From Anaerolineales bacterium (GTDB lineage Bacteria; Chloroflexota; Anaerolineae; Anaerolineales; Villigracilaceae), in NCBI GenBank assembly GCA_024763295.1, contig JANTFU010000030.1, forward strand, positions 1 through 13,206: a stretch of 13,206 nt of DNA, in the 5' to 3' direction. Both the position numbers and the translations under genes were made by a program. The notes below the pieces were generated by a model. It searched no databases and was not told where the DNA came from. It saw only the letters and a list, made by a program, of their open reading frames with translations. Below, piece by piece: positions 1-6,976 of the stretch (within the stretch, counting starts at the first letter, position 1; the number at the start of each line of letters is the position of its first letter).

Positions 1-2104
1 CGATGACGGCGATAGCAATATCGGGCAAGCCGGTATTTTCTTCCGCCATGGTGTAGCCCGCAAACCATGCGTGCGGCAACCCGCTGCCGGATTCCGCCGT
101 GCCGGTCTTCCCCGCCACGGGGATGCCGTAACTGCGCAGTCCGCGTAAACGATAGTAGGCTGTGCCGCGCGAGTTACTCACAACTGAAATCATTGCATCT
201 TGAATAATTTGCAGATATTCGTCCGAAAGCGGCAAAGTGCTGCGTGCTTCGGGCTTGAAGACGCTGGTGGTTTGTCCATTCAGCGTTTGAATCGCTTCAA
301 TCAATTGCGGGCGATAGAGCGTCCCGCCGTTGCCGAGAGCTGCCATAAAGGTCGCAACTTGCAACGGGGTGACTTGCACCGTCCCCTGACCAATCGCCTG
401 ATTGACTGCCTGAATTGGGTCGGTCGGGTCTTCGATATTTCCGGTCGCTTCGGCGACTTGCCCGATGCCGGTTGCTTGCCCTAAGCCAAAGGCGCGCGCC
501 ATATTTGCCACATCGGAATAACGCTCAGAGGTGTACAAGTCTAAGCCAATATGCCAGAACCAAGGGTTACAAGAGCGCATCAGCGCTTCGGGCAGGGTTA
601 GGTTGCCGCTTGGTTTGGTGTAGCAGGTATCGAGGGTTAACGGTTCTTCATTGTCTTCGAGATTTTGTTTGGAGTATTCGACTTCGTTTTGACAATGTTC
701 CCACGTCCAATCGTGGAGAACACGGTCGGGCAATTCGATAAAGTCGTAGCCGCATTCGTAAGTCGTATCGGCGGTATACAGTCCGCTGGAGAGCGCCGCT
801 GACATGGTAATCACTTTGAAGACCGAGCCAAGCGGATAAGCGCCCTGTGCCGCACGATTAAAGAGTGGTTGGCGGTAATCGTTCAAAAGATCGGGCAGGG
901 CTTGGTTATTCACATTCTCTGGCTCGAAGAAATTCGGGTCAAAATCGGGCGAGGAAGCCATCGCCAAAACGCGCCCGGTATCGCGCTCGATCACAACGGC
1001 AGCGCCGGTAAAGCCTTTGAGTGCACTTTGTGCGTAGTATTGCAGATTTTTGTCGAGGGTCAGATAAAGCGATGATGCCGGCTCTGCTTCGGTTTGTGCC
1101 AAACGGGTCACAATCTGACCATCCGGATTGACGACATGAAGCGAACCGCCGTGTACCCCAGAGAGATAGTCTTCGCCCCATTTTTCCAAGCCTGAATAAC
1201 CGACGCGCTCATAACCACAGTAACCACGGCGTTGATATTCCTCTAACTCCTCAGCAGGAATGGTGATGGTATAGCCAACCGCCTGCGGCGCGATGCCGCC
1301 ATCATAATAGTAGCGTGCCTGATACGGCGTGGCAAAAAGACCGCCTAAATTCATATTTAAGATGCGGTTCGCCTCGGCTTCGGTCGTTTCGCCAACGGGG
1401 ATATACCACTGTGCGCCAGCGGTTTCGTAGCTGTCGTAAATCTCCTGTGTGGTTTTGCCGGTTAAGCGGCTCAGTTGGCTTAACAACGTACCTTCACTAT
1501 CCGGATTGATTTGTCCGGGAACGATGCCTAGCGCAACAGCGTTTGTCTGCGCAACAATCGGTTCGCCGTTGCGGTCGTAGATATCGCCTCGGGAGGGGAC
1601 TTTGCAGTCCATTGCTAATTTGTTGCCCCCAACTAATTCGGGCAGAATCAAGCCTTCATCCCACTGGAGACGCCATTCTTGGTCTTCCAGTATCCAGCGC
1701 GCGGTCATATCCCGCACGATGTCGCCCACCAGCGCGGTTGAGTACGTTATCCGATAAGCAACTTGTGCGGAATTTGGGTTGGTGAGCACGGAAAGGATTT
1801 CGGTGTTCATCTTCTGTAAGCCCATCGCGTTCAGGGCGTCTTTGTGGCGTTGGGTAAAGTCTTCTTCCGTATTCGCTTCGCGGCTTAGACGGCTGAGCAT
1901 GGCATACATGCTTGCAAAATCTTCGGCGGCGTAGGCATCTAAAAACACGGTCATCGCGGCGCGTGCATCCGGCGCGGCGGTAATCGTCACCTGTGGATTG
2001 GGCAGGGTGGCGGCGGGTACAGCGGTCGGGAAAATTGCGCTGCCGCCCGAACAAGCCGAAAGCAGCAACGCAACTGTGATAGCGGTAAAAATCAGTTTTT
2101 TCAT
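1..2104 (-). CDS. Class B penicillin-binding protein (peptidoglycan transpeptidase), lipoprotein-anchored; C-terminus cut by window edge
   Basis: Cross-links peptidoglycan outside the membrane. The frame is open from the ATG at 2104-2102 to the left edge, giving 701 residues with no stop. The N-terminus is a lipoprotein signal: MKK, a hydrophobic stretch, then lipobox LSAC with Cys18. Residues about 45-150 resemble the NTF2-like MecA_N domain of PBP2a-type proteins, about 165-340 the PBP dimerisation region (starting PSRGDIYDRNG), and 365 onward the transpeptidase. The three active-site motifs are present: SVFK (Ser427, Lys430), SCN (Ser511-Asn513) and KTGT (665-668). It starts 3 bp after the maf stop, so the two are probably co-transcribed; the Shine-Dalgarno is weak (GAGTAA in the end of maf). 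A lipobox instead of the usual N-terminal transmembrane anchor is unusual for a class B PBP. Family assignment is firm; whether it serves elongation or division cannot be told. Confidence 0.93.
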   Translation of the reverse strand, partial: MKKLIFTAITVALLLSACSGGSAIFPTAVPAATLPNPQVTITAAPDARAAMTVFLDAYAAEDFASMYAMLSRLSREANTEEDFTQRHKDALNAMGLQKMNTEILSVLTNPNSAQVAYRITYSTALVGDIVRDMTARWILEDQEWRLQWDEGLILPELVGGNKLAMDCKVPSRGDIYDRNGEPIVAQTNAVALGIVPGQINPDSEGTLLSQLSRLTGKTTQEIYDSYETAGAQWYIPVGETTEAEANRILNMNLGGLFATPYQARYYYDGGIAPQAVGYTITIPAEELEEYQRRGYCGYERVGYSGLEKWGEDYLSGVHGGSLHVVNPDGQIVTRLAQTEAEPASSLYLTLDKNLQYYAQSALKGFTGAAVVIERDTGRVLAMASSPDFDPNFFEPENVNNQALPDLLNDYRQPLFNRAAQGAYPLGSVFKVITMSAALSSGLYTADTTYECGYDFIELPDRVLHDWTWEHCQNEVEYSKQNLEDNEEPLTLDTCYTKPSGNLTLPEALMRSCNPWFWHIGLDLYTSERYSDVANMARAFGLGQATGIGQVAEATGNIEDPTDPIQAVNQAIGQGTVQVTPLQVATFMAALGNGGTLYRPQLIEAIQTLNGQTTSVFKPEARSTLPLSDEYLQIIQDAMISVVSNSRGTAYYRLRGLRSYGIPVAGKTGTAESGSGLPHAWFAGYTMAEENTGLPDIAIAVI

Positions 2105-2107
2105 AAT

Positions 2108-2818
2108 TTACTCTGGATTCTCAGCGTGTATGATTGTCTTGTAAACGGGACAATCATACGCCAACGTTGCCTGACATTGGGCTGGCACGTTGGTCTCAGG
2201 CGGCGTGCCCATTTTTTTCAGTGCACGCGCCAAATGGCAAAGCGGCAAGCCCATCACACTGGCATAACAAGCAGCAAAGTTTTCAACGGGATGAAATTCG
2301 GCATTCTGGATGGCATACGCACCCGCCTTGTCGAGCGGGTCGCCGCTGGCAACATAGGCGTCGATCTCGGCGTCGCTATATGCGCGCATCGGCACATCGC
2401 TAATGCTCAAATCTGTGAGAACTTGGTCGGATTCGGGATCAAAAAGTGCGATGGCGGTGTAAACCTGATGCGTGCGTCCGCGCAGGGTACGCAACATCAA
2501 CTGCGCTTCGCTCGCATCCCTGGGCTTGCCGAGGATTTCCGAGCCGTCTACCACCGCTGTGTCGGAACCGATAACCACTAGCCCCCTCTCCCTTTGGGAC
2601 GCGAAGCGGTTTCTTTTCCAGAGGGCGGGGGGTGAGGGCTGCTCACAACACGCCCGCGCTTTGGCTTCCGCCAAACGGAGCACATAGTCCGCAGGGGATT
2701 CGTTCGGCAAAATCCGCTCGTCCACGTCGGCAGATGTGCTGTTAAAAGGAAAGCCCAGCAAACCGACCAACTCTCGGCGGCGCGGGGATTGAGATGCTAA
2801 TAAGAGTTCTTTATCCAT
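2108..2818 (-). CDS. maf: Maf family nucleotide pyrophosphatase (septum formation inhibitor Maf), with in-frame insertion
   Basis: Maf proteins hydrolyse non-canonical or modified nucleoside triphosphates to the monophosphate in the cytoplasm. The sequence starts with the family signature: LLASQSPRRREL at residues 6-17, then DVDE at 31-34, GSDTAVV at 84-90 with the expected acidic Asp86, GKPR at 97-100, and DKAGAYAIQ at 163-171. At 236 residues it is longer than the usual roughly 190. One reason is residues about 59-79 (QPSPPALWKRN... region), placed where relatives have a short loop and encoded by repeat-like DNA. The other is a C-terminal tail after about residue 204 containing two Cys. The start at 2818 has no Shine-Dalgarno, and a possible -10 lies only 7 nt upstream, so the mRNA may be leaderless. 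The PBP gene follows 3 bp downstream. Confidence 0.92.
   Translation of the reverse strand: MDKELLLASQSPRRRELVGLLGFPFNSTSADVDERILPNESPADYVLRLAEAKARACCEQPSPPALWKRNRFASQRERGLVVIGSDTAVVDGSEILGKPRDASEAQLMLRTLRGRTHQVYTAIALFDPESDQVLTDLSISDVPMRAYSDAEIDAYVASGDPLDKAGAYAIQNAEFHPVENFAACYASVMGLPLCHLARALKKMGTPPETNVPAQCQATLAYDCPVYKTIIHAENPE
2582..2644. repeat. Palindromic repeat-like element inserted in frame within maf
   Basis: The stretch begins CCCCCTCTCCCTTTGGG and ends with GAGGGCGGGGGGTGAGGG, giving complementary C-rich and G-rich arms around a short AT-richer centre. This composition is like intergenic palindromic repeats elsewhere in the window and unlike the rest of maf. It adds about 21 codons (residues 59-79) without a stop or frameshift, between the conserved AEAKARA helix and the GSDT motif. 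The boundaries are estimated from where recognisable Maf sequence stops and resumes. Confidence 0.6.
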
Positions 2819-2825
2819 CTCGCGG

Positions 2826-2831
2826 ATTCTA
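2826..2831 (-). promoter_or_regulatory. Possible -10 box for a leaderless maf-PBP transcript
   Basis: On the minus strand TAGAAT (5/6 to TATAAT) ends 7 nt before the maf ATG, so transcription would start at or next to the start codon. This agrees with the lack of a Shine-Dalgarno before maf. No good -35 is seen at 16-18 bp; TTGTAC lies too far away, at 21 bp. Weak call. Confidence 0.35.
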
Positions 2832-3004
2832 ACACAAGAGCCAATTCGCGTTGTACAATGAGTTTTGGTTGTCTAGCTCAATTCAATCGAATGCCTTTGC
2901 GAGCGGATGCTTCTCTGTCAAAGCCATTTCGCTGCTTAGAAGACTGCTTCGGCATGAAAAGATGCGTCTCGCGGAATGCGTGTTCATATCAAAAGGAGAA
3001 TGTT

Positions 3005-3583
3005 GTGAAATTACTTGAAGATCGTATCAAAACCGAGGGCGAGTACCTCGGTAACGGCATCCTGAAAGTGGACGGATTTGTTAACCATCAGGTTGATCCC
3101 ATGCTGATGGACGAGGCAGGCAAAAAGTTCGCAGAACTTTTCAGTGATCTCGGCGCGACCAAAATTTTGACCGCCGAAATCTCCGGCATTGCGCCCGCTA
3201 TGGCAACCGGTTTGTATTTAAACCTGCCCGTTGTCTACGCGCGTAAGCGCAAGCCCATCACGATGCCCGATCAGGTCTTTTTGACGCTTGCGCCCTCCCA
3301 CACAAAGGGACGCACGGTTGAGTTGATTGTCTCGCCCGAATATCTTTCCAATGGTGAAAAAGTGCTCATTATTGACGATTTCCTCGCCAGCGGTGCGACC
3401 ATTCTTGGTCTTGTACGTCTCGCAGAATTGGCAGGCGGCACAGTCGTTGGCGTTGGCGCGTTGATTGAGAAGCACTTTGAAGGCGGGCGCGCTGCTCTCG
3501 AAGAAAAGGGGTTTGCCGTCAAATCGTTAGCGTGCATTGAAAGTCTTGACGAAAACGGCATCACCTTTACAAACGGATATTAA
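3005..3583 (+). CDS. xpt: Xanthine phosphoribosyltransferase
   Basis: Transfers phosphoribose from PRPP to xanthine, giving XMP, in cytoplasmic purine salvage. The 192-residue product has the length of Bacillus Xpt and lines up with it throughout: KVDGFVNHQVDP near residue 22, SGIAPAMATG near 61, YARKRKPIT near 77, and the PRPP-binding loop VLIIDDFLASGAT near 121-133. I chose the GTG at 3005 because AAAAGGAGAA at 2991-3000 is a strong Shine-Dalgarno 5-6 nt away, and the next residues (KLLEDRIKTEGEYL) match the family N-terminus. The frame is open upstream to 2858, but those 49 codons look non-coding. The gene is divergent from maf and followed by a hairpin at 3599-3647. In Bacillus the xpt leader holds a guanine riboswitch; I do not see that core here. 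Confidence 0.93.
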   Translation: MKLLEDRIKTEGEYLGNGILKVDGFVNHQVDPMLMDEAGKKFAELFSDLGATKILTAEISGIAPAMATGLYLNLPVVYARKRKPITMPDQVFLTLAPSHTKGRTVELIVSPEYLSNGEKVLIIDDFLASGATILGLVRLAELAGGTVVGVGALIEKHFEGGRAALEEKGFAVKSLACIESLDENGITFTNGY

Positions 3584-3598
3584 GAAAAAGGGAGTAGT

Positions 3599-3647
3599 CA
3601 ATCAGGGATTAGGCGGTTGTTTTAACCTGGCTGCTAATCCCTGATTG
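3599..3647 (+). other. Perfect 14-bp stem-loop downstream of xpt
   Basis: CAATCAGGGATTAG (3599-3612) is exactly complementary to CTAATCCCTGATTG (3634-3647), with a 21-nt loop that has its own GGTT/AACC mini-stem. It begins 15 nt after the xpt stop. There is no T-run behind it, so it is either a weak terminator, an mRNA 3'-end stabiliser, or one palindromic unit of the repeat cluster that follows. Confidence 0.6.
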
Positions 3648-3656
3648 CGAATACAT

Positions 3657-3832
3657 TTCTTTAGTTTCGCCTTTTTTGTGTTTATGCTCTTTATGCTGTA
3701 AAGTTAGGTAAAGCGTGTTGCGTATTTCGTAATGATTTTCTGGCTTAGGCAACACGAAACAAGAACACGGGCTCAAAACGCTTTCAAATAAAGGGGGGGA
3801 AACCCTTTTCGAAAATTGGCGAAACTAAAGAA
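3657..3832. repeat. Non-coding element bounded by exact 15-bp inverted repeats
   Basis: TTCTTTAGTTTCGCC (3657-3671) has its exact reverse complement at 3818-3832. The 176-bp interval has no coding sequence. It holds a CGTGTTGC/GCAACACG inverted pair and a small AAAGGG/CCCTTT hairpin near 3790-3807. Positions 3714-3734 match 7425-7445 exactly in inverted orientation. The arrangement is MITE-like, but no target-site duplication could be confirmed. Confidence 0.5.
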
Positions 3833-3847
3833 CGTAATCACTACCAC

Positions 3848-3910
3848 AAGGGGGCACCGCGAGTATCTTTTTGCGAATATGAACTTCGCGATACCTTTCC
3901 CCCCTTTTTT
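3848..3910 (+). terminator. Probable intrinsic terminator upstream of the YkvA gene
   Basis: AAGGGGG (3848-3854) pairs with CCCCCTT (3900-3906). The stem continues imperfectly inward (CCGCGA with TCGCG), and six T follow the C-run (3905-3910). It would stop plus-strand transcripts coming from xpt, though it lies 265 bp past the xpt stop. Confidence 0.5.
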
Positions 3911-3936
3911 CGTAGACCAAAGAAGCCAGTTATAAT
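3908..3936 (+). promoter_or_regulatory. Likely promoter of the YkvA-like gene
   Basis: A perfect TATAAT sits at 3931-3936. With a 17-bp spacer the -35 is TTTCGT (3908-3913), a poor match. The expected start near 3943 gives a leader of about 20 nt containing the AAGGAG ribosome-binding site at 3952-3957. Confidence 0.5.
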
Positions 3937-3963
3937 CATCCTATCAAATGTAAGGAGAAAATC

Positions 3964-4326
3964 ATGTCCAACGACTATAACAGCAAAAAATTACAATCCA
4001 TCGACGGCAACATGCTGAAAAGCCTGCTCATGCGCGGCAGACTAATCATGCGATTGATGAACGATCCACGCATTGGCTTTATGTACAAGTTGATTCCCTT
4101 TGCCTCGCTCGCCTATCTCATTTCGCCGATCGACTTCATCCCCGCTCTGGTGGCACCCGTCATTGGCGCAGCAGACGATGTTGCTGTTGTACTCTTTGGC
4201 TTTACTCTCTTCATTGAGCTTTGTCCTCCCGTAATTGTGGACGAACATCTCGCCGAACTCACTGGTCGCGTTGTCAGCACCGAAGACGGCGAGGTGGTCG
4301 AAGGTGAAGTTTCAGAAGTGGAATGA
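3964..4326 (+). CDS. YkvA/DUF1232 family small membrane protein
   Basis: A 120-residue protein of unknown biochemical role. The family core SPIDFIPALVAPVIGAADDVAVV lies at about residues 54-76, flanked by hydrophobic helices (about 42-54 and 70-90). The ID.IP and DD signatures of DUF1232 are clear. The C-terminus (about 105-120) is very acidic (EDGEVVEGEVSEVE). The start is fixed by AAGGAG 6 nt upstream and by TATAAT at 3931. It stands alone, with large non-coding gaps on both sides, so its neighbours give no hint of function. Confidence 0.88.
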   Translation: MSNDYNSKKLQSIDGNMLKSLLMRGRLIMRLMNDPRIGFMYKLIPFASLAYLISPIDFIPALVAPVIGAADDVAVVLFGFTLFIELCPPVIVDEHLAELTGRVVSTEDGEVVEGEVSEVE

Positions 4327-4388
4327 GAACTTTTTCGCACTATCTGTGTCATTGCAAACCTTGATGCTCTTTGGCGTGGAGCAACCCT

Positions 4389-4554
4389 CTAGTACACTTG
4401 GGCATAAATAGTGCATAAGTCATTTTCAGGTATGAATTTGCGAGGCAGCTTTACCGCCGAAGCAATCTCTCCCAAAAAATGAGACTGCCACGTCGCAAGT
4501 GCATGCTCCTCGCAGAATCACAACTGATGGGTTATTTATGCCGCAATGTACTAG
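4389..4554. repeat. MITE-like element with 22-bp terminal inverted repeats
   Basis: CTAGTACACTTGGGCATAAATA (4389-4410) and the reverse complement of 4533-4554 agree at 19 of 22 positions. Each end begins with CTAG, which could be a 4-bp target duplication of the kind IS5-type transposases leave, or part of the repeat. The 166-bp interior has no coding sequence and contains a copy of another repeat family (4433-4520). This looks like a non-autonomous element, or one repeat nested in another. Confidence 0.55.
4433..4520 (+). repeat. Repeat family A, copy 1 (palindromic, about 88 bp)
   Basis: Shares GCGAGGCAGC, TACCGCCGAAGCAATCTC, ATGAGAC, CGTCGCAA, GCTCCTCGC and GAATCA in the same order with 8670-8755. 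Its ends are inverted (TGAATTTGCGAGG against CCTCGCAGAATCA), and an inner hairpin pairs the CGAAGC..TCTC and GAGAC parts. Confidence 0.8.
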
Positions 4555-4740
4555 CCGTGCGGGCGACCGCTCTACAAAGCTGAGTTTCCTCTCCTACTGC
4601 TTGTGATGGTGTGAATATATGGGCAGGGTTCTCGTAGCAAGCCTTTTGTCACACAGCGGGATGATGCCTGTCACTGGTAAAGATGTCTGACATTTCATAG
4701 AATAAGTTCGGCTTTAGGAATATTTTCTCCTTTTGAGTTG
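4555..4740. other. Intergenic stretch without recognised features
   Basis: This is part of the 637-bp gap between the YkvA-like gene and the membrane FeS gene. I see no coding frame with a plausible start and no RNA gene here. The rest of the gap holds the repeat element (4389-4554), a stem-loop (4751-4771) and a possible promoter (4873-4902). Confidence 0.5.
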
Positions 4741-4750
4741 GTTTGGACGG

Positions 4751-4771
4751 TCCCGCGAAAATTTCGCGGGA
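4751..4771. other. GC-rich perfect palindrome (terminator-like stem-loop)
   Basis: TCCCGCGAAA and TTTCGCGGGA are exact complements around a single A; in RNA about 8 bp would pair around a 5-nt loop. A second pair, ATTGTTCA (4771-4778) and TGAACAAT (4795-4802), follows at once. There is no proper T-run, so it may be a weak terminator or an operator-like palindrome. Confidence 0.45.
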
Positions 4772-4872
4772 TTGTTCATTTAATGGTGGGGTTTTGAACA
4801 ATGCGAATTATTCGGCTTCAAGCTGATTTCACGCTCGTTAATTCTTTCACACAAAAAAACGGACATTCATCA

Positions 4873-4902
4873 TTCGGTTAAATAGGCGCTACATGCTAGA
4901 CT
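4873..4902 (+). promoter_or_regulatory. Possible extended -10 promoter of the membrane FeS gene
   Basis: TGCTAGACT (TG at 4894-4895, -10 at 4897-4902) is an extended -10. TTCGGT (4873-4878) lies 18 bp upstream. A start near 4909 would put GTCCCG (4909-4914) at the very 5' end of the mRNA, able to pair with CGGGAC (4937-4942) just before the ribosome-binding site. Confidence 0.35.
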
Positions 4903-4963
4903 TGTAAAGTCCCGTAGTGCCTACCTTCATCCCATGCGGGACGTATTCGTCTTTGGAGGAAGA

Positions 4964-6970
4964 ATGCTGACATTTGTTGAGAAAATCCTATTCATCATTG
5001 CCGTGGGCGTTTCCCTGTTTTATACATGGAAGGGCGTCCAACAAATCCTTGCCATCATCGGACGCGGTCAGGGAAAGCCCGATTGGGCTTTAGCCAAAAA
5101 ACGGATTGGCAAGACCATCTATAAGGTACTCACCTTTCAGCCGGTTTTCCGTTTGCGCAAAACATCGAGCCTTTTCCACGCTTTTGTCGGTTGGGGCTTC
5201 ACCTACTACCTGCTGGTCAACTTTGGGGACGTACTCCAAGCCTATATCCCGAACTTCCATTTTCTAGGACAAGGCTTTATCGGCAACCTTTACCGTCTCG
5301 GTGCAGATATTCTCTCCGTCGGCGTTTTGGTGGGCATGATTTATTTGATGGTACGCCGTTTTGTCTTCAAACCCGCAATTTTAGGCACGCGCGAAAACGT
5401 GATGCTCGATGCCGATGCCCGTAACGTCATTCCGCGCGACTCGGCAATTGTGGGCGTGTTTATTTTCTTCCATATCGGTTTTCGCTTCCTCGGGGAGTCG
5501 TTTTTCCTTGCGGAAGAAGGGGCTGACGCTTGGCAGCCATTTGCCAGCGCGGTAGCCAGCCTATGGTCGGGGATGAGCCCCGCTACGCTGAATATCATGG
5601 TGCATGTTTCCTTCTGGATCGCGCTTGGATTAATCCTCGCCTTCATGCCCTATTTCCCCTACTCCAAACATATCCATCTTTTCTTTGGTCCTGTCAACTT
5701 TTTGCTGAAACCCGAACGTCGTTCCATCGGTGAATTGGGCAAGCTGGATTTTGACGATGAGAGCATTGAGCAGTTTGGCGCTTCCACACTGGCAGATTTA
5801 GGCTGGGAGCAGCTCAACGATGCCTACGCCTGTATCATGTGCTACCGCTGTCAGGAAGTTTGCCCGGCGTATAACACGGGCAAAATCCTTTCGCCTGCGG
5901 CGGTGGAGATCAACAAACGCTATTATTTGAAACATCATGGCGCGGAATTTGCAGCCGGTGAAGATAGCCCGCCCTTGCTGGACTTTTTGCTTCCGACCGA
6001 AGCGGTTTGGGCGTGTACTTCGTGTGGCGCGTGTGTGGATATTTGTCCGATGGGCAACGAACCGATGCGCGACATTCTCGACATTCGGCGTGGTCTCGTA
6101 CTTATGGACAACGCCTTCCCGAAAGAGTTTGAACCTGCTTTCCGCGGCATGGAAAGAAATATGAACCCCTGGGGTGTCCCGCCAACCGAACGCATGAAGT
6201 GGACGGAAGATTTCGACATCAATGTCCCGACCGTTGAAGAGAACCCCGAACCGGATATCCTCTGGTATGTGGGCTGTGCGCCTGCCACCGATGCGCGTGC
6301 GCAGAAAACCGCCCAAGCCTTCGCCAAAATTTTAGATGCGGCGGGCGTGAATTACGCCGTTTTGGGCGAAAATGAAAGCTGCTGTGGCGACTCCGCGCGG
6401 CGTGCCGGGAATGAATATCTCTTCTTCGAGTTGGCGCTCGGCAACGTGGAACTCTTCAACGAAATTGGCGTCAAGCGCATTGTGACGACTTGTCCGCACG
6501 GTTTGCACACCCTCAAAAACGAGTATCCCGCCTTTGGCGGCAATTATGAAGTCATCCACCATACGCAGTTTATTGAAGAATTAATTAAAGCGGGCAAGCT
6601 GAACTTGAAAGATGCCGACCTAAAAGATGTGACCTACCATGATCCTTGTTATTTGGGTCGTCATAATGGTGTTTTCGATGCGCCGCGTGATGCGCTCAAG
6701 AGCGTTTCGCTGAATTTGATTGAAATGGAGCATCACAGCGATAAATCTTTCTGTTGTGGCGCTGGTGGCGCGCAGATGTGGAAAGAGGAGGAGCATGGCG
6801 ATGCGGCTGTCAACGAGACCCGCTTTGCGGAAGCAAAAGCCTGCGGCGCTGGCACCTTGGCAGTCGGCTGTCCATTCTGCCTAACCATGATGGAAGATGC
6901 CAATAAGGCGGAAGGTGGTGAACTAGAAGTGCTCGATATAGCCGAGATTATTGCGCTCCGGCTGGAATAA
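4964..6970 (+). CDS. Membrane-bound (Fe-S) oxidoreductase: NarI-like membrane domain, two 4Fe-4S motifs, two CCG domains (HdrCD/EtfD-like)
   Basis: A 668-residue electron-transfer protein. About five membrane segments (5-33, 68-90, 112-131, 160-180, 208-232) with His72, His170, His214 and His236/238 resemble the b-haem NarI domain. Cytoplasmic parts follow: CxxCxxCxxxCP at Cys290-300 and Cys351-361, then two CCG domains (Cys438, Cys473-474, Cys510; Cys562, Cys597-598, Cys636, Cys639) of the HdrD/DUF224 kind. The first CCG domain ends CPHG where CPHC is expected. Related proteins (EtfAB:menaquinone oxidoreductases, mycobacterial EtfD) pass electrons between soluble carriers and quinone. No etfAB is present here; the neighbouring KOR suggests a ferredoxin link, which is inference. 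I chose the ATG at 4964 because GGAGGA at 4955-4960 precedes it and the first helix starts there; an in-frame ATG at 4934 lies within the leader hairpin. A terminator follows the gene. Confidence 0.9.
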   Translation: MLTFVEKILFIIAVGVSLFYTWKGVQQILAIIGRGQGKPDWALAKKRIGKTIYKVLTFQPVFRLRKTSSLFHAFVGWGFTYYLLVNFGDVLQAYIPNFHFLGQGFIGNLYRLGADILSVGVLVGMIYLMVRRFVFKPAILGTRENVMLDADARNVIPRDSAIVGVFIFFHIGFRFLGESFFLAEEGADAWQPFASAVASLWSGMSPATLNIMVHVSFWIALGLILAFMPYFPYSKHIHLFFGPVNFLLKPERRSIGELGKLDFDDESIEQFGASTLADLGWEQLNDAYACIMCYRCQEVCPAYNTGKILSPAAVEINKRYYLKHHGAEFAAGEDSPPLLDFLLPTEAVWACTSCGACVDICPMGNEPMRDILDIRRGLVLMDNAFPKEFEPAFRGMERNMNPWGVPPTERMKWTEDFDINVPTVEENPEPDILWYVGCAPATDARAQKTAQAFAKILDAAGVNYAVLGENESCCGDSARRAGNEYLFFELALGNVELFNEIGVKRIVTTCPHGLHTLKNEYPAFGGNYEVIHHTQFIEELIKAGKLNLKDADLKDVTYHDPCYLGRHNGVFDAPRDALKSVSLNLIEMEHHSDKSFCCGAGGAQMWKEEEHGDAAVNETRFAEAKACGAGTLAVGCPFCLTMMEDANKAEGGELEVLDIAEIIALRLE

Positions 6971-6976
6971 CATTTG

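Noticed and set aside
200..741. Plus-strand open frames opposite the PBP gene
   Set aside because: The minus-strand PBP frame is continuous and carries the transpeptidase motifs; the plus-strand products are Arg- and Cys-rich shadow frames.
2858..3004. In-frame upstream extension of xpt by 49 codons
   Set aside because: The strong Shine-Dalgarno at 2991-3000 and the family N-terminus both place the start at GTG 3005; the extension has no likeness to Xpt proteins and no ribosome-binding site.
2819..3004. Guanine riboswitch before xpt
   Set aside because: The conserved loop and junction sequences of the purine riboswitch are not present.
3599..3910. CRISPR array
   Set aside because: The repeats are inverted and of differing sequence, with no regular direct repeat and spacer spacing.
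4934..4963. Upstream ATG start for the membrane FeS protein
   Set aside because: It lies inside the leader hairpin without a Shine-Dalgarno, while GGAGGA directly precedes the ATG at 4964.
5798..6327. Minus-strand open frames of 130 and 172 codons inside the membrane FeS gene
   Set aside because: They overlap the FeS motifs of the plus-strand gene and have His- and Arg-rich, non-protein-like composition.
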